Part shown: in pieces, positions 18,407 through 28,309 of the stretch
How positions within the stretch are numbered: the first letter of the stretch is position 1
Layout of the letters: every line of letters starts with the position of its first letter
Origin: an uncultured Paracoccaceae bacterium
GTDB taxonomy: Bacteria; Pseudomonadota; Alphaproteobacteria; Rhodobacterales; Rhodobacteraceae
DNA: 64,000 nt
NCBI GenBank assembly: GCA_943787785.1
Contig: CALSNT010000005.1
Location: 79,396-143,395, forward strand
Direction: 5' to 3'
Translations under genes and position numbers: made by a program
The notes under the pieces: generated by a model
Databases searched by the model: none
Seen by the model: only the letters and a program-made list of their open reading frames with translations
Told to the model about the DNA's origin: nothing

Positions 18407-19768
18407 ATGGACGGGACCATTCTAGTCGCCGACGACGACCGCACGATCCGCACCGTTTTGACCCAGGCGCTGACCCGCGCGGGATGTCGGGTTCATGCCA
18501 CATCCTCGCTCGTGACGCTAATGCGCTGGGTGGACGAAGGGCGCGGCGATCTGGTGATCTCGGACGTCGTGATGCCGGACGGTAACGGGCTGGAAACACT
18601 CCCAAAAATAGCCGAGGCACGCCCGGGTCTGCCGGTGATTGTGATTTCGGCGCAGAACACCATCATGACGGCAATTCAGGCGGCAGAAGCGGACGCCTAT
18701 GACTACCTCCCGAAACCGTTCGACCTTCCTGACCTGATGAAGCGTGCCGGGCGCGCACTTGGGCGCCGCAAGACTGCCGCCGTTACACCGACGAGTGATC
18801 GGGACGGCGATGATCTGCCCCTAGTCGGGCGAACTGCGGCGATGCAGGCGCTCTATCGCCTGATTGCGCGCGTAATGAACACCGAAATCCCGATTCTGGT
18901 GATGGGTGAAAGCGGAACTGGTAAATCACTGATATCCCGATCAATTCATGACTTGTCAGATCGAAGAAATTTGCCGTTTGTCGCAATATCAGCACCCGAT
19001 CTGACAGACGCGGCTGCCCTGAGTACTATCATGTCACGCGCTCGCGCAGGTACGCTGTTGATAGATGAAGTGGGCGATCTTGATGCCGCCGCGCAGGCGC
19101 GTGTCGTGCGCATGCTGGACAATCTGGGCGAAAACCCACCCCGTATCATGGCAACCAGCCGGGTCGACCTAGGAGCGGCGATAGAATCCAAGGCGTTTCG
19201 CGAAGACCTGTACTACCGCCTCGCCGGCGCGACGCTGACCGCCCCGTCGCTGCGCGACCGTATCGAGGATTTGCCGTTGCTGGTTGACCACTTCCTGGCC
19301 CGAAGCGAACGGGACGGCGGAACACTCCGCGCGCTCAGCGATCCGGCGCTGGCGTTGCTGCGCACCTACAGCTGGCCGGGCAATGTGCGCCAGCTGGAAA
19401 ACGCCATGCGCCAGCTTTCCGTCACCGGGACCGAGCCGGAAATTTCTTCGGCCGAGATCGAAGCCACACTTTCTGGCCAACCTGCTGCTGACCCGCTGCA
19501 AACTGCCACTGAGGGCGATCGTCTGGGCGCGTCGGTTGCCCGCCATCTCCAGCGTTATTTTGACATGCACGGCGGAGTGCTACCGCCGCCCGGCGTGTAC
19601 CAGCGTATCCTGCGCGAAGTTGAGGTTCCCCTGCTCGAAATCGCACTGGACGCGACAGGTGGTAATCAGGCCAAATGCGCCGATCTTCTGGGCATCAATC
19701 GCAATACGCTCAGAAAGAAACTGACCGAGTTGGATATCCGCGTGACACGCCGTCGCAAGTTGATGTAA
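18407..19768 (+). CDS. ntrC: Nitrogen response regulator NtrC (lacks GAFTGA loop)
   Basis: This is a 453-residue regulator. The receiver domain has Asp53 in [10 protein letters not shown]. The AAA+ domain has Walker A GESGTGKS (167-174) and Walker [12 protein letters not shown] (215-225). The C-terminal Fis-type HTH ends with [19 protein letters not shown]. Between Walker A and B the segment is about 15-20 residues shorter than in enterobacterial NtrC and no GAFTGA motif is present. GAFTGA contacts sigma54, so this protein should not act on sigma54 polymerase. This matches the known Rhodobacter capsulatus NtrC, which activates the housekeeping polymerase. Likely targets are nitrogen assimilation genes. 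Confidence 0.95.
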   Translation: MDGTILVADDDRTIRTVLTQALTRAGCRVHATSSLVTLMRWVDEGRGDLVISDVVMPDGNGLETLPKIAEARPGLPVIVISAQNTIMTAIQAAEADAYDYLPKPFDLPDLMKRAGRALGRRKTAAVTPTSDRDGDDLPLVGRTAAMQALYRLIARVMNTEIPILVMGESGTGKSLISRSIHDLSDRRNLPFVAISAPDLTDAAALSTIMSRARAGTLLIDEVGDLDAAAQARVVRMLDNLGENPPRIMATSRVDLGAAIESKAFREDLYYRLAGATLTAPSLRDRIEDLPLLVDHFLARSERDGGTLRALSDPALALLRTYSWPGNVRQLENAMRQLSVTGTEPEISSAEIEATLSGQPAADPLQTATEGDRLGASVARHLQRYFDMHGGVLPPPGVYQRILREVEVPLLEIALDATGGNQAKCADLLGINRNTLRKKLTELDIRVTRRRKLM

Positions 19769-19858
19769 AAGAGCAACAGAGAGTGGCCGAAATGAAACGG
19801 CCACCAAGCAATGGCGGCAAGCTGACCGCAAGGCAGCATCAAGTTAGGGGCCTTTGGC

Positions 19859-22090
19859 GTGGCCGACGGTACACAGGCGGCACCGGTAGTTTCAGTCTTC
19901 AGATGGCCGTCCTCGCGACGGCTGATGTTGTTTGCGCGGCTGGCCATCGTCGTTCTGGGGCCGGTTCTGGCACTCCTGACGCTGTGGGTTCTGGGGCCTC
20001 TGAACAAGGGTGCAGACAGCACGACTTTGCGCGCGGTGATTCTGGCAGATCTGGTTTATGGCTTGGTCGTCGCCGCCCTGGTGATTGGTACGATCGCCCG
20101 CATGATCGCTGCCCGGCGTGCACAATCGGCAGGTTCCCGCTTGCATTTGCGTCTGACCGGCGTGTTCGTTCTGGTCGCCCTGATCCCGACGGTGACCGTC
20201 GCGATATTTGCGGGCCTGACGGTCAATATCGGGCTCGAGGGATGGTTTTCCGACCGGGTGCGCGAGGTGGTGTCAGCCTCACGGGTTGCTGCCGAAGCTT
20301 ATGAAGAAAACGAACGCAAGGCCCTTCGCGCCGATGCCGTGGCGCTGGCGGGCTTCATAGATGTCAGCCGCCGAGACCAAAGTCGCGCCAGCATTGGCGA
20401 TCTGCGTCAGGTGCTTGGCGAAGGGCAAAGCCTAATCCAGCGCGGCTTGCGTGAGGCATATGTGATCGACTCGACCGGCGAGATCATCTCGCGCGGGGAA
20501 CGCAGTTATCTGTTCGATTTCGAACGCCCGGACCCAGAGGTCATCGAAGGTGCGCGTGCCGGTGAAACCCAGATCATAAAAGATTGGGACCTGAACGAAT
20601 TCCGCGCGCTCGTGGCGCTGGAAACCCTGCCGAATGCGTATCTGTATGTATCGCGCGATGTTGACGGGCAGATTTTGTCGTTGCTCGACGACACGCGGGA
20701 AACCGTTGATCTCTATAACCAGCTTGAAAGCGAGCGGGGCAGGCTGGTTTTGGAATTCGGGCTCCTCTACCTCGCATTCGCATTCATTCTGATTCTCGCA
20801 GCGGTCTGGCTTGGACTTTGGTTCGCGGAACGACTTGCGCGCCCGGTCGGGCGGTTGGCGGCTGCGGCGCAGCGGGTCGGATCGGGTGATCTGGACGTGC
20901 AGGTTCCAGCCGAACCGGGCGACGATGAGATTGCCATGCTGGGCCGGGTGTTCAACCAGATGACCCACCAGTTGAAAGGCCAGCGTGCGGCCCTGGTTGA
21001 GAATACCCAACAGGTGGAACAGCGCCGCCGCTTGTTCGATTCCGTGCTGTCTTCGGTCACTGCCGGGGTTGTCGGGCTGGACGCAGATGGCCGAGTGACG
21101 TTTGTCAACAAGTCCGCCGAACGCCTTCTGCGGGTCGATGAGGGTAAAGATCAGACCGTCAGCCTGTCGGTTTTGGTTCCCGAATTCGGAAACCTGTTCA
21201 ACAAGTTGCGCCGAAGCAGGTCACAGGTCGCGCAGGAAGAGATCAAAGTGACACGCGGTGGAACGCAAGAGAATTTGTTGGTCCGCATGGCGACCCGGCG
21301 CGGTGAGGATGGCAAACGAGAAGGCTTTGTGGTCGCATTTGACGATGTAACCGATCTGGTTAGCGCACAGCGCATGGCCGCCTGGGGAGACGTGGCGCGG
21401 CGCATTGCGCATGAGATCAAGAACCCATTGACCCCTATCCAGCTGAGTGCCGAGCGTATCCGTCGCAAATACGCGCCGATGGTGGGCGAGGAATCCGATA
21501 CTTTGGAACAACTGACGGACGTTATTGTACGCCAGACAGGTGATTTGCGACGCATTGTCGATGAGTTCTCCAAGTTTGCACGGATGCCCGAACCTGTGAT
21601 CGCTGAACAAGACATGGTGGTTATCCTGCGAGATGCCGTGACGTTGCAGGAAGACGCGCTAGGTGTGCCTCTGACGTCGGATCTGGCGGCTGGGCCAATC
21701 CTGGTCGAGGTGGATGCAACCATGATTTCGCAAGCCTTAACAAATCTAATTAAAAATGCCGGTGAAGCTATTGAAAGTTTGCACGAAAAAGGCGCTCCGA
21801 AAAATCACCAACCATCGGTGCATGTGGCACTCAGAACGATCGAGAACAAACTGTTAATCACCGTGTCTGACAACGGCATCGGGCTGCCGGAAGACCGGGC
21901 GCGGCTGTTTGAGCCTTATGTCACGACCCGCGAAAAGGGCACTGGGCTGGGCCTGTCGATCGTCAAGAAAATTATCGAGGAACATGGCGGGACGCTGATC
22001 TTGACCGATGCTGATCCGTTGGATCAATCGGGACAGATCGGTGCACGCGCAGAAGTGCGGTTGCCGCTGGCGGCTGGGAAGAAAGGGTAA
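19859..22090 (+). CDS. ntrY: Sensor histidine kinase NtrY
   Basis: This is a 743-residue membrane kinase. Two hydrophobic helices near residues 22-48 and 60-82 are followed by a third at about 93-118, a periplasmic region of about 170 residues, and a fourth helix LLYLAFAFILILAAVWLGLW. Then come a HAMP segment, a PAS domain (DSVLSSVTAGVVGLDADGR), the phosphoacceptor motif [19 protein letters not shown], and the ATPase boxes LIKNAGEAIES and GTGLGLSIVKKI. The start is GTG 19859-19861 with AGGGG upstream. NtrY pairs with NtrX; in alphaproteobacteria the pair links nitrogen, redox and envelope responses. Confidence 0.95.
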   Translation: MADGTQAAPVVSVFRWPSSRRLMLFARLAIVVLGPVLALLTLWVLGPLNKGADSTTLRAVILADLVYGLVVAALVIGTIARMIAARRAQSAGSRLHLRLTGVFVLVALIPTVTVAIFAGLTVNIGLEGWFSDRVREVVSASRVAAEAYEENERKALRADAVALAGFIDVSRRDQSRASIGDLRQVLGEGQSLIQRGLREAYVIDSTGEIISRGERSYLFDFERPDPEVIEGARAGETQIIKDWDLNEFRALVALETLPNAYLYVSRDVDGQILSLLDDTRETVDLYNQLESERGRLVLEFGLLYLAFAFILILAAVWLGLWFAERLARPVGRLAAAAQRVGSGDLDVQVPAEPGDDEIAMLGRVFNQMTHQLKGQRAALVENTQQVEQRRRLFDSVLSSVTAGVVGLDADGRVTFVNKSAERLLRVDEGKDQTVSLSVLVPEFGNLFNKLRRSRSQVAQEEIKVTRGGTQENLLVRMATRRGEDGKREGFVVAFDDVTDLVSAQRMAAWGDVARRIAHEIKNPLTPIQLSAERIRRKYAPMVGEESDTLEQLTDVIVRQTGDLRRIVDEFSKFARMPEPVIAEQDMVVILRDAVTLQEDALGVPLTSDLAAGPILVEVDATMISQALTNLIKNAGEAIESLHEKGAPKNHQPSVHVALRTIENKLLITVSDNGIGLPEDRARLFEPYVTTREKGTGLGLSIVKKIIEEHGGTLILTDADPLDQSGQIGARAEVRLPLAAGKKG

Positions 22091-22095
22091 GTACG

Positions 22096-23511
22096 ATGGC
22101 TGATATTCTGATCGTCGATGACGAGCGCGATATTCGGGAGCTGATATCCGATATTCTGGGCGATGATGGCTATTCCACCCGTCTGGCGGCCAACGCCGAC
22201 GAATGCATGGCGCAGATCGCCAAAGAGACGCCCTCGCTGATGATCCTGGATATCTGGCTGAAGGACAGCCGTATGGACGGGATCGATATCCTCAAATCCG
22301 TCAAGCGCGACCACCCGGAAATTCCGATCGTTATCATTTCGGGCCACGGGAATATCGAGATTGCGGTCGCAGCGATCAAGCAAGGGGCATACGACTTCAT
22401 CGAGAAGCCGTTCAATATCGACCAACTGATGGTGGTGATTGGTCGGGCGATGGAAACCAGCCGTCTACGGCACGAAAATGTCGCACTAAAACGCAAGGAT
22501 GTGGTCCAGACTGAGATGATCGGTTCAAGCCCGACGTTCAAGGCATTGAAATCACAACTTGAAAAGGTCACGAAATCAAATGGACGGGTAATGCTGACCG
22601 GCCCCGCAGGCGTCGGGAAGGAGGTCGCGGCTCGTTTCATCCATGCCAACTCAAACCGTGCCGATGGCCCGTTCATATCGGTGAATTCCGCGTCTATCGA
22701 AGCGGACCGGATGGAAGAAGTTCTGTTCGGGCGCGAAGGTGATAAGGGCATCGAACAGGGTCTGCTGGAACAGGCGCATGGCGGCATCCTCTACTTTGAC
22801 GAAGTGGCAGACATGCCCTCTGGCACTCAGTCAAAAATTCTGCGGGTTCTGGTCGATCAGCAATTCTCGCGGGTCGGCGGAAGCGACAGTGTCAAAGTTG
22901 ACATCCGCGTTATCTCAAGCACAAACAAACACTTAGGGACCGAAATTGAAGAGGGTCGGTTCCGCGAGGAATTGTTCCATCGGCTGAACGTCGTACCCGT
23001 TGAAGTCCCGTCGCTGGAAGATCGCCGTGAGGACATTCCGGAGCTCGCCAGCTACTTCATCGAGGGCTTCAATCGCGATCAGGGACTGCCACAACGCGAA
23101 GTGGCGGGTGACGCTCAGGCGCTGCTGCAAACGATGATCTGGCCCGGAAACGTTCGGCAACTCAAGAACGTGATCGAGCGGGTTTTGATCCTGGGTCCCG
23201 ACAAGGGCGATATCATGGCTTCCGAATTGCCGCAGAATGATCAGCCCGGTGGCGATGGCGACGAACGCATCGTCCTTTCCGGTAGCCTTGCCACACTGCC
23301 ACTGCGTGAGGCGCGCGAGCTGTTCGAGCGAGAATACCTTCTGACCCAAATCAACCGGTTCGGCGGCAATATCTCTCGGACGGCGACTTTTGTGGGGATG
23401 GAACGTTCGGCCCTGCACCGCAAACTCAAGAGCCTTGGCGTGGTTACCACAGCCAAAGGCGGAGCACGGGTTGCACGGTTGGAGGATGAACCGGCGGACG
23501 CCAGCCAGTAA
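22096..23511 (+). CDS. ntrX: Response regulator NtrX
   Basis: This 471-residue NtrC-type regulator starts five bases after ntrY. The receiver has phosphoacceptor Asp in MILDIWLKDSRMDG. The AAA+ domain has GPAGVGKEVAARFIH as Walker A and GGILYFDEVADMP as Walker B. The HTH is NISRTATFVGMERSALHRKLKSLGV. The position normally taken by GAFTGA reads LFGREGDKGIEQG, so the sigma54-contact loop is absent, as is usual for NtrX. It probably acts with NtrY as a sigma54-independent regulator or repressor. Confidence 0.95.
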   Translation: MADILIVDDERDIRELISDILGDDGYSTRLAANADECMAQIAKETPSLMILDIWLKDSRMDGIDILKSVKRDHPEIPIVIISGHGNIEIAVAAIKQGAYDFIEKPFNIDQLMVVIGRAMETSRLRHENVALKRKDVVQTEMIGSSPTFKALKSQLEKVTKSNGRVMLTGPAGVGKEVAARFIHANSNRADGPFISVNSASIEADRMEEVLFGREGDKGIEQGLLEQAHGGILYFDEVADMPSGTQSKILRVLVDQQFSRVGGSDSVKVDIRVISSTNKHLGTEIEEGRFREELFHRLNVVPVEVPSLEDRREDIPELASYFIEGFNRDQGLPQREVAGDAQALLQTMIWPGNVRQLKNVIERVLILGPDKGDIMASELPQNDQPGGDGDERIVLSGSLATLPLREARELFEREYLLTQINRFGGNISRTATFVGMERSALHRKLKSLGVVTTAKGGARVARLEDEPADASQ

Positions 23512-23576
23512 TCCAACGGTTGAACCACCCGCATTGGCGTGCCAATCAGGGCCACTGACCGGCAAGGGAAGCCAGT

Positions 23577-24953
23577 ATGAAGGTCATCATTTGCGGCGCG
23601 GGCCAGGTTGGATGGCAGATCGCACGCCATCTGTCCGGCGAGAAAAACGACGTGACAGTGGTGGACAGCAATGCCGAGTTGGTGCGTCGGGCGACGGATA
23701 CGCTGGACGTGCAGGGCGTTGCCGGGTTTGCAAGCTATCCCGATGTTCTGGAAAGGGCAGGGGCGCAGGACGCTGACATGATCATTGCTGCGACACACAG
23801 TGATGAGGTGAACATGGTCACCTGTCAGGTGGCGCATTCGGTTTTCAGCATCCCTCGCAAGATTGCCCGGCTCCGCGCGCAGAGCTATCTGACAGCGATC
23901 TATTCGGACCTCTACCGGCGCGACCATCTTCCCATTGATGTGGTGATCAGCCCGGAGCGCGAAGTGGCCGAAGCCGCATTGCGCCGTCTTGCGGCGCCCA
24001 ATGCGTTCGATACGGAAAGCTTCCTTGAAGGCCGCGCGCAGCTTCTTGGTATCGCGCTGGACGACGATTGCCCGGTGCTCGACACGCCGCTGCGCCAGTT
24101 GACCGACCTGTTCTCGACCTTGCGAACAATCGTCGTGGGCGTGCGACGAGAACGGCGCCTGTTCGTGCCCAGTCCGGGCGATCAACTTTACGCAAAGGAT
24201 CAGATATATGTCTGCGCCCATACCGACGACGTGAACCGCACGTTGGAGATTTTCGGCAAATCGCAGACCCGGCAGGACCGGGTGATCATCGTCGGCGGCG
24301 GCAATGTCGGGCTGGCGGTGGCCAAGGCGCTGGAGGCACGCCCGGAACGCATCCGCGCCAAGGTGATCGAGAAGAACCGCACCTGCGCAGAACATGCGGC
24401 CGACGCGCTGGAGCGGACCATCGTCCTGAACGGCGACGGCATGAATATGGACCTGCTGAACGAGGCGAACGTCGCCAAGGCCGACGCAATTCTTGCGGTA
24501 ACCGATGACGACAAGACGAACCTTTTGACCGCCGTGCGGGCGAAATCCGCGGGCACAAAAATGGCGATCTGTCTGGTCAATGATCCGACGCTGGTACCAT
24601 TGCTCGACCCACTGGATATCGACGCTTATATCAGCCCGCGTGCCACCACTGTCAGCTCGATCCTCAGACATATTCGGCACGGGCGGGTGCGCGGCGTTTA
24701 CTCGATCGGCGACGCCGAGGGGGAATTGATCGAGGCACAGGTCCTGTCGACCTCGCCCATTGCAGGGCAGGCATTACGCGATGTGGGCTTTCCCGAAGGC
24801 GTCATCGTTGGCGCACTACAAAAGGGCGACAAGGTGGTGCGCCCTGCTGGTGGCACCCGGATCGAGGAGGGGGACGTGATCGTCATCTTCGCGCTGACGG
24901 ATGATGTGCCCGAGGTCGAGCGCCTGCTACAGGTCTCGATCGACTTCTTCTGA
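23577..24953 (+). CDS. trkA: Trk potassium uptake regulatory protein TrkA
   Basis: This is a 458-residue cytoplasmic protein with two RCK halves. Each begins with a Rossmann motif (IICGAGQVGWQIARHL at residue 3; VIIVGGGNVGLAVAKAL near residue 237) and ends with a TrkA-C domain (VGVRRERRLFVPSPGDQL; VGALQKGDKVVRPAGGTRI). It binds NAD(H) or ATP and gates the TrkH channel. Its stop overlaps the start of trkH by one base. Position after ntrX is conserved in related genomes. Confidence 0.95.
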   Translation: MKVIICGAGQVGWQIARHLSGEKNDVTVVDSNAELVRRATDTLDVQGVAGFASYPDVLERAGAQDADMIIAATHSDEVNMVTCQVAHSVFSIPRKIARLRAQSYLTAIYSDLYRRDHLPIDVVISPEREVAEAALRRLAAPNAFDTESFLEGRAQLLGIALDDDCPVLDTPLRQLTDLFSTLRTIVVGVRRERRLFVPSPGDQLYAKDQIYVCAHTDDVNRTLEIFGKSQTRQDRVIIVGGGNVGLAVAKALEARPERIRAKVIEKNRTCAEHAADALERTIVLNGDGMNMDLLNEANVAKADAILAVTDDDKTNLLTAVRAKSAGTKMAICLVNDPTLVPLLDPLDIDAYISPRATTVSSILRHIRHGRVRGVYSIGDAEGELIEAQVLSTSPIAGQALRDVGFPEGVIVGALQKGDKVVRPAGGTRIEEGDVIVIFALTDDVPEVERLLQVSIDFF

Positions 24954-26480
24954 TGCTGAGCCGACTGGGCGATCTGCCACTTCTGGTCTTGCTGATCGGG
25001 ATCTCTGCGCTGGCGATGCTGATCCCGGCCCTGTTCGGATGGTCGGTAGGCGATACCGGTTCCGCGCAGGATTTCCTGTTCAGTGCCGTGATATTCGCAG
25101 TGGTTTTCGTGTTGATGGGCTTTGCGACGGCCAGCTATTCGCCAAAACGCCGGTCGGTCGGGCATCTCGCCTCTCTGGTGCTGAGTTATGTGCTGCTGCC
25201 GCTGGTTCTGGCGGTTCCCTTCGCGGACGCGGTGCCCGACACGCGCTACCTGAACGCCTACGTCGAGATGGTGTCGGCCCTGACCACAACCGGCGCAACC
25301 CTCTTTGAACAGACTGAGCGATTGCCGGATACGGTTCACCTGTGGCGTGCACTGGTGGGCTGGCTGGGTGGTTTTCTGGTCTGGGTGACAGCGGCAGCTA
25401 TCCTTGCGCCGCTGCAACTTGGCGGATTCGAGGTTCGCACTGCCGGCAATAGCGATCGCCAGTCAACAAGGCAGACTGCCTCAGTAGACGGTGACGGGGG
25501 GGAATCGTCGCATCGTATGCGGCGCTTTGCCTTGCGTTTGGCGCCGATCTACGCGGGCCTGACCCTTGCGCTGTGGATTATTCTGATGGCCGCGGGCGAC
25601 GCCCCATTTCCCGCCGTCAGCCACGCGATGTCGACCTTGGCGACCAGCGGCATTTCTCCGAGCGGCGGCCCTTCCGAGGCCACTTCGGGTTTTGTTGGAG
25701 AACTTGCGATATTCGCCTTTCTGGTCTTCGCGCTTACCCGTCTGACGTTCAGTCGCGATGTGTTGGGCGGCGACACAGCCCAGTTGGTACAGGACCCGGA
25801 ATTGCGCATGGGACTGGCGCTGGTCGTCCTGGTGCCGGTGGGCCTTTTCCTGCGTCACTGGATCGGTGCGCTGGAAGTGGACGCCGCGAATGATCCGCTG
25901 ACTGCGCTCGCAGCACTTTGGGGCGGCGTCTTCACGGTAATGTCGTTTCTGACCACCACCGGCTTTGAGAGCGCCAGCTGGGAGGTCGCGCGCAACTGGT
26001 CAGGCCTCGCCACGCCGGGGCTGATCCTGATGGGTCTGGCGCTGGTTGGTGGGCGGCGTGGCCACAACGGCAGGCGGCGTAAAACTGCTGCGGGTCTATG
26101 CGCTTTACAAACACGGGGTCCGCGAGATGGAGCGTCTGGCCATCCCGGCCTCGGTCGGGGGCGACGGCCCGGTTGCACGGCGGATGCGCCGCCACGGAGC
26201 TTATTATGCGTGGATTTTCTTCATGCTGTTTGCGATTTCGATTGCGGCGGTGATGCTGGCGTTGTCGCTGAGCGGTCTGGAATTCGAACCCGCGTTGGTG
26301 TTGACGATCGCGAGCTTGTCGACCACCGGCCCGCTTGCGAACATCGCGACCGAAGCGCCGATCAGCTATGCCCTCTTGTCACCCGCAGCCAAAGCCATCC
26401 TGAGTGCCGCCATGATCCTTGGCCGGTTGGAAACCCTGGCCTTGATCGCATTGCTGAACCCAGACTACTGGCGCGGATAG
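24953..26480 (+). pseudogene. trkH: Trk potassium channel subunit TrkH, frameshifted
   Basis: Reading from ATG 24953 gives a normal TrkH for about 365 residues (EMVSALTTTGATLFE, MSTLATSGISPSGG and FLTTTGFESASWE are three of the four filter loops). It then leaves frame at about 26051-26056 (GGGCGG). The remaining part, GGVATTAGGVKLLRVYAL through SLSTTGPLANIATEAP with the fourth filter loop, continues in the next frame to 26480. One extra G explains the break. If real, potassium uptake by this system would be lost; a sequence error is equally likely, because nothing else in the gene has decayed. Confidence 0.88.
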
Positions 26481-26609
26481 ACCACAGATGTCGCGTTTGG
26501 CCAATTTTTGGGCTGGTCACCGGGCCACGCGCACCCCATAGTCTAGGTCGTGGCTGGATAAAATCCGGCCCAACAGGGACGGCAAAAAGAAAAAAAGGGC
26601 CTGAATACA

Positions 26610-26843
26610 ATGGCTGAGAACAAGCAAAACTTGCAGGACGCGTTTCTGAACCACGTCCGCAAGACCAAAGTTCCGGTGACGATCTTCCTGATCAACGGGG
26701 TCAAACTGCAGGGTGTTATCACCTGGTTTGACAATTTCTGCGTGCTTTTGCGGCGCGACGGTCAATCGCAGCTTGTGTACAAGCATGCGATTTCGACCAT
26801 CATGCCCTCGCAGCCGATCAGCCTCTATGACGGTGAAGAATAA
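26610..26843 (+). CDS. hfq: RNA chaperone Hfq
   Basis: This 77-residue protein starts [18 protein letters not shown]. Sm1 ([20 protein letters not shown]) and Sm2 ([15 protein letters not shown]) are complete, with KH at the conserved site. Hfq forms a hexameric ring and pairs small RNAs with mRNAs. hflX begins four bases after its stop. The 129 bp upstream contain no gene. Confidence 0.97.
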   Translation: MAENKQNLQDAFLNHVRKTKVPVTIFLINGVKLQGVITWFDNFCVLLRRDGQSQLVYKHAISTIMPSQPISLYDGEE

Positions 26844-26846
26844 GCC

Positions 26847-28103
26847 TTGGGCGCGACCCGTGCGTATGTAATCCATCCCGAAATTCAGGGTGCAGGCGGG
26901 CGTGATCCGCAGGCGGCGCTGGCCGAAGGCGTGGCGCTGGCCAATGCCCTGCCGGGGTTGGACGTGGTTGGCTCTGATGTGGTGCGCTTGCGTGACGCGC
27001 GGCCCAGTACGCTGTTTGGCACCGGGAAGCTGGCCGAGCTTGGCAGGATGTTTGAGGCCACCGAGGTTGATCTGGTTCTGATCGACGGCCCCGTCACCCC
27101 GGTGCAGCAACGCAATCTGGAACGCGACTGGAAGGTCAAACTGCTGGATCGCACCGGGCTGATCCTGGAAATTTTCAGCGACCGGGCGCGAACCCGCGAG
27201 GGCGTGCTGCAGGTAGAAATGGCGGCGCTGTCCTATCAGCGGACCAGGTTGGTCCGTGCCTGGACGCACCTTGAACGTCAGCGCGGTGGCCTCGGCTTCG
27301 TTGGCGGCCCCGGTGAGACTCAGATCGAGTCGGATCGCCGTGCAATCGACGAACAGCTCACGCGGCTACGTCGGCAACTGACCAAAGTCGTCAAAACCCG
27401 GACCCTGCACCGCCAGGCCCGTGCCAAGGTGCCGTTTCCGGTAGTTGCTCTGGTCGGCTATACCAACGCGGGAAAATCCACGCTGTTCAACCGTCTGACC
27501 GGGGCCGAGGTGTTCGCCAAGGATATGCTGTTTGCAACCCTTGATCCGACCATGCGCTCGATTGAATTGCCAAATGGCGCCGAGGTGATCCTGTCGGACA
27601 CCGTGGGCTTCATCAGCGAGTTGCCGACCGAGTTGGTTGCCGCGTTCCGTGCCACCTTGGAAGAGGTTCTGGACGCCGACCTGATCCTGCATGTTCGCGA
27701 CATTGCCCATCCCCAGACAGAAGAGCAGGCCGCCGATGTGGCCACGATCATGGCCGGGCTGGGCGTGGACGAAGAGACGCCGCAGTTCGAGGTCTGGAAC
27801 AAGATTGACCTGTTGGATGGCGAGGCGCGCGAAGCGGTAACGGCGCGTGTGGCGCGTAGTGAAACGACCTTCTTGATGTCAGCCATCACGGGCGAGGGGG
27901 TCGAAGACCTGCTAACTGCCGTCGCCGAAACGCTGGACGCTGAGCGCAAGGAACAGGTACTGGACCTGCCATACTCCGACGGGCGCCGCCGCGCGTGGCT
28001 GCACGAGCAGGGCGTGGTCGAAGATGAGCAGGCTGGCGATGACGGCTATCGCCTGACCGTGCGCATGACGGGGCGACAAGCGGCGCGGTTTGAGAAGTTG
28101 TAG
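26847..28103 (+). CDS. hflX: GTPase HflX
   Basis: This is a 418-residue ribosome-associated GTPase. The N-terminal HflX domain includes DAYRL-type elements (TLFGTGKLAELGRMFE) and the linker HLERQRGGLGFVGGPGETQIE. The G domain has G1 GYTNAGKSTLFN, G3 DTVGF and G4 NKIDL. The start is the TTG at 26847-26849, four bases after hfq; no ATG or GTG is available before conserved sequence. HflX splits stalled 70S ribosomes under stress. The hfq-hflX order is widely conserved. Confidence 0.93.
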   Translation: MGATRAYVIHPEIQGAGGRDPQAALAEGVALANALPGLDVVGSDVVRLRDARPSTLFGTGKLAELGRMFEATEVDLVLIDGPVTPVQQRNLERDWKVKLLDRTGLILEIFSDRARTREGVLQVEMAALSYQRTRLVRAWTHLERQRGGLGFVGGPGETQIESDRRAIDEQLTRLRRQLTKVVKTRTLHRQARAKVPFPVVALVGYTNAGKSTLFNRLTGAEVFAKDMLFATLDPTMRSIELPNGAEVILSDTVGFISELPTELVAAFRATLEEVLDADLILHVRDIAHPQTEEQAADVATIMAGLGVDEETPQFEVWNKIDLLDGEAREAVTARVARSETTFLMSAITGEGVEDLLTAVAETLDAERKEQVLDLPYSDGRRRAWLHEQGVVEDEQAGDDGYRLTVRMTGRQAARFEKL

Positions 28104-28136
28104 GCGCACGAATGCAGGGTCGCCCGCCTGCACCGC

Positions 28137-28161
28137 AAACGGGTGAAACGCCGTTTTTTTT
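28137..28161 (+). terminator. Rho-independent terminator after hflX
   Basis: Stem AAACGG / CCGTTT with an 8-base loop, running into a tract of eight T at 28154-28161, 34 bp after the hflX stop. A separate perfect hairpin (GTCGGGCA / TGCCCGAC, 28225-28246) follows and may serve the convergent acylase gene, but it has no T tract. Confidence 0.8.
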
Positions 28162-28309
28162 GGTACTTGGCTCGAGGCTGCCGGTCAGAAAACGCCTCAC
28201 TGCCCGGAATCAAGCCCGAAGGGCGTCGGGCAGGCGCGTGCCCGACTTGTGCCCAGATCGTAGGAATGTCTGCACCAGGCCAAAACCGCCGGATGCCTTT
28301 GCGGCGACG

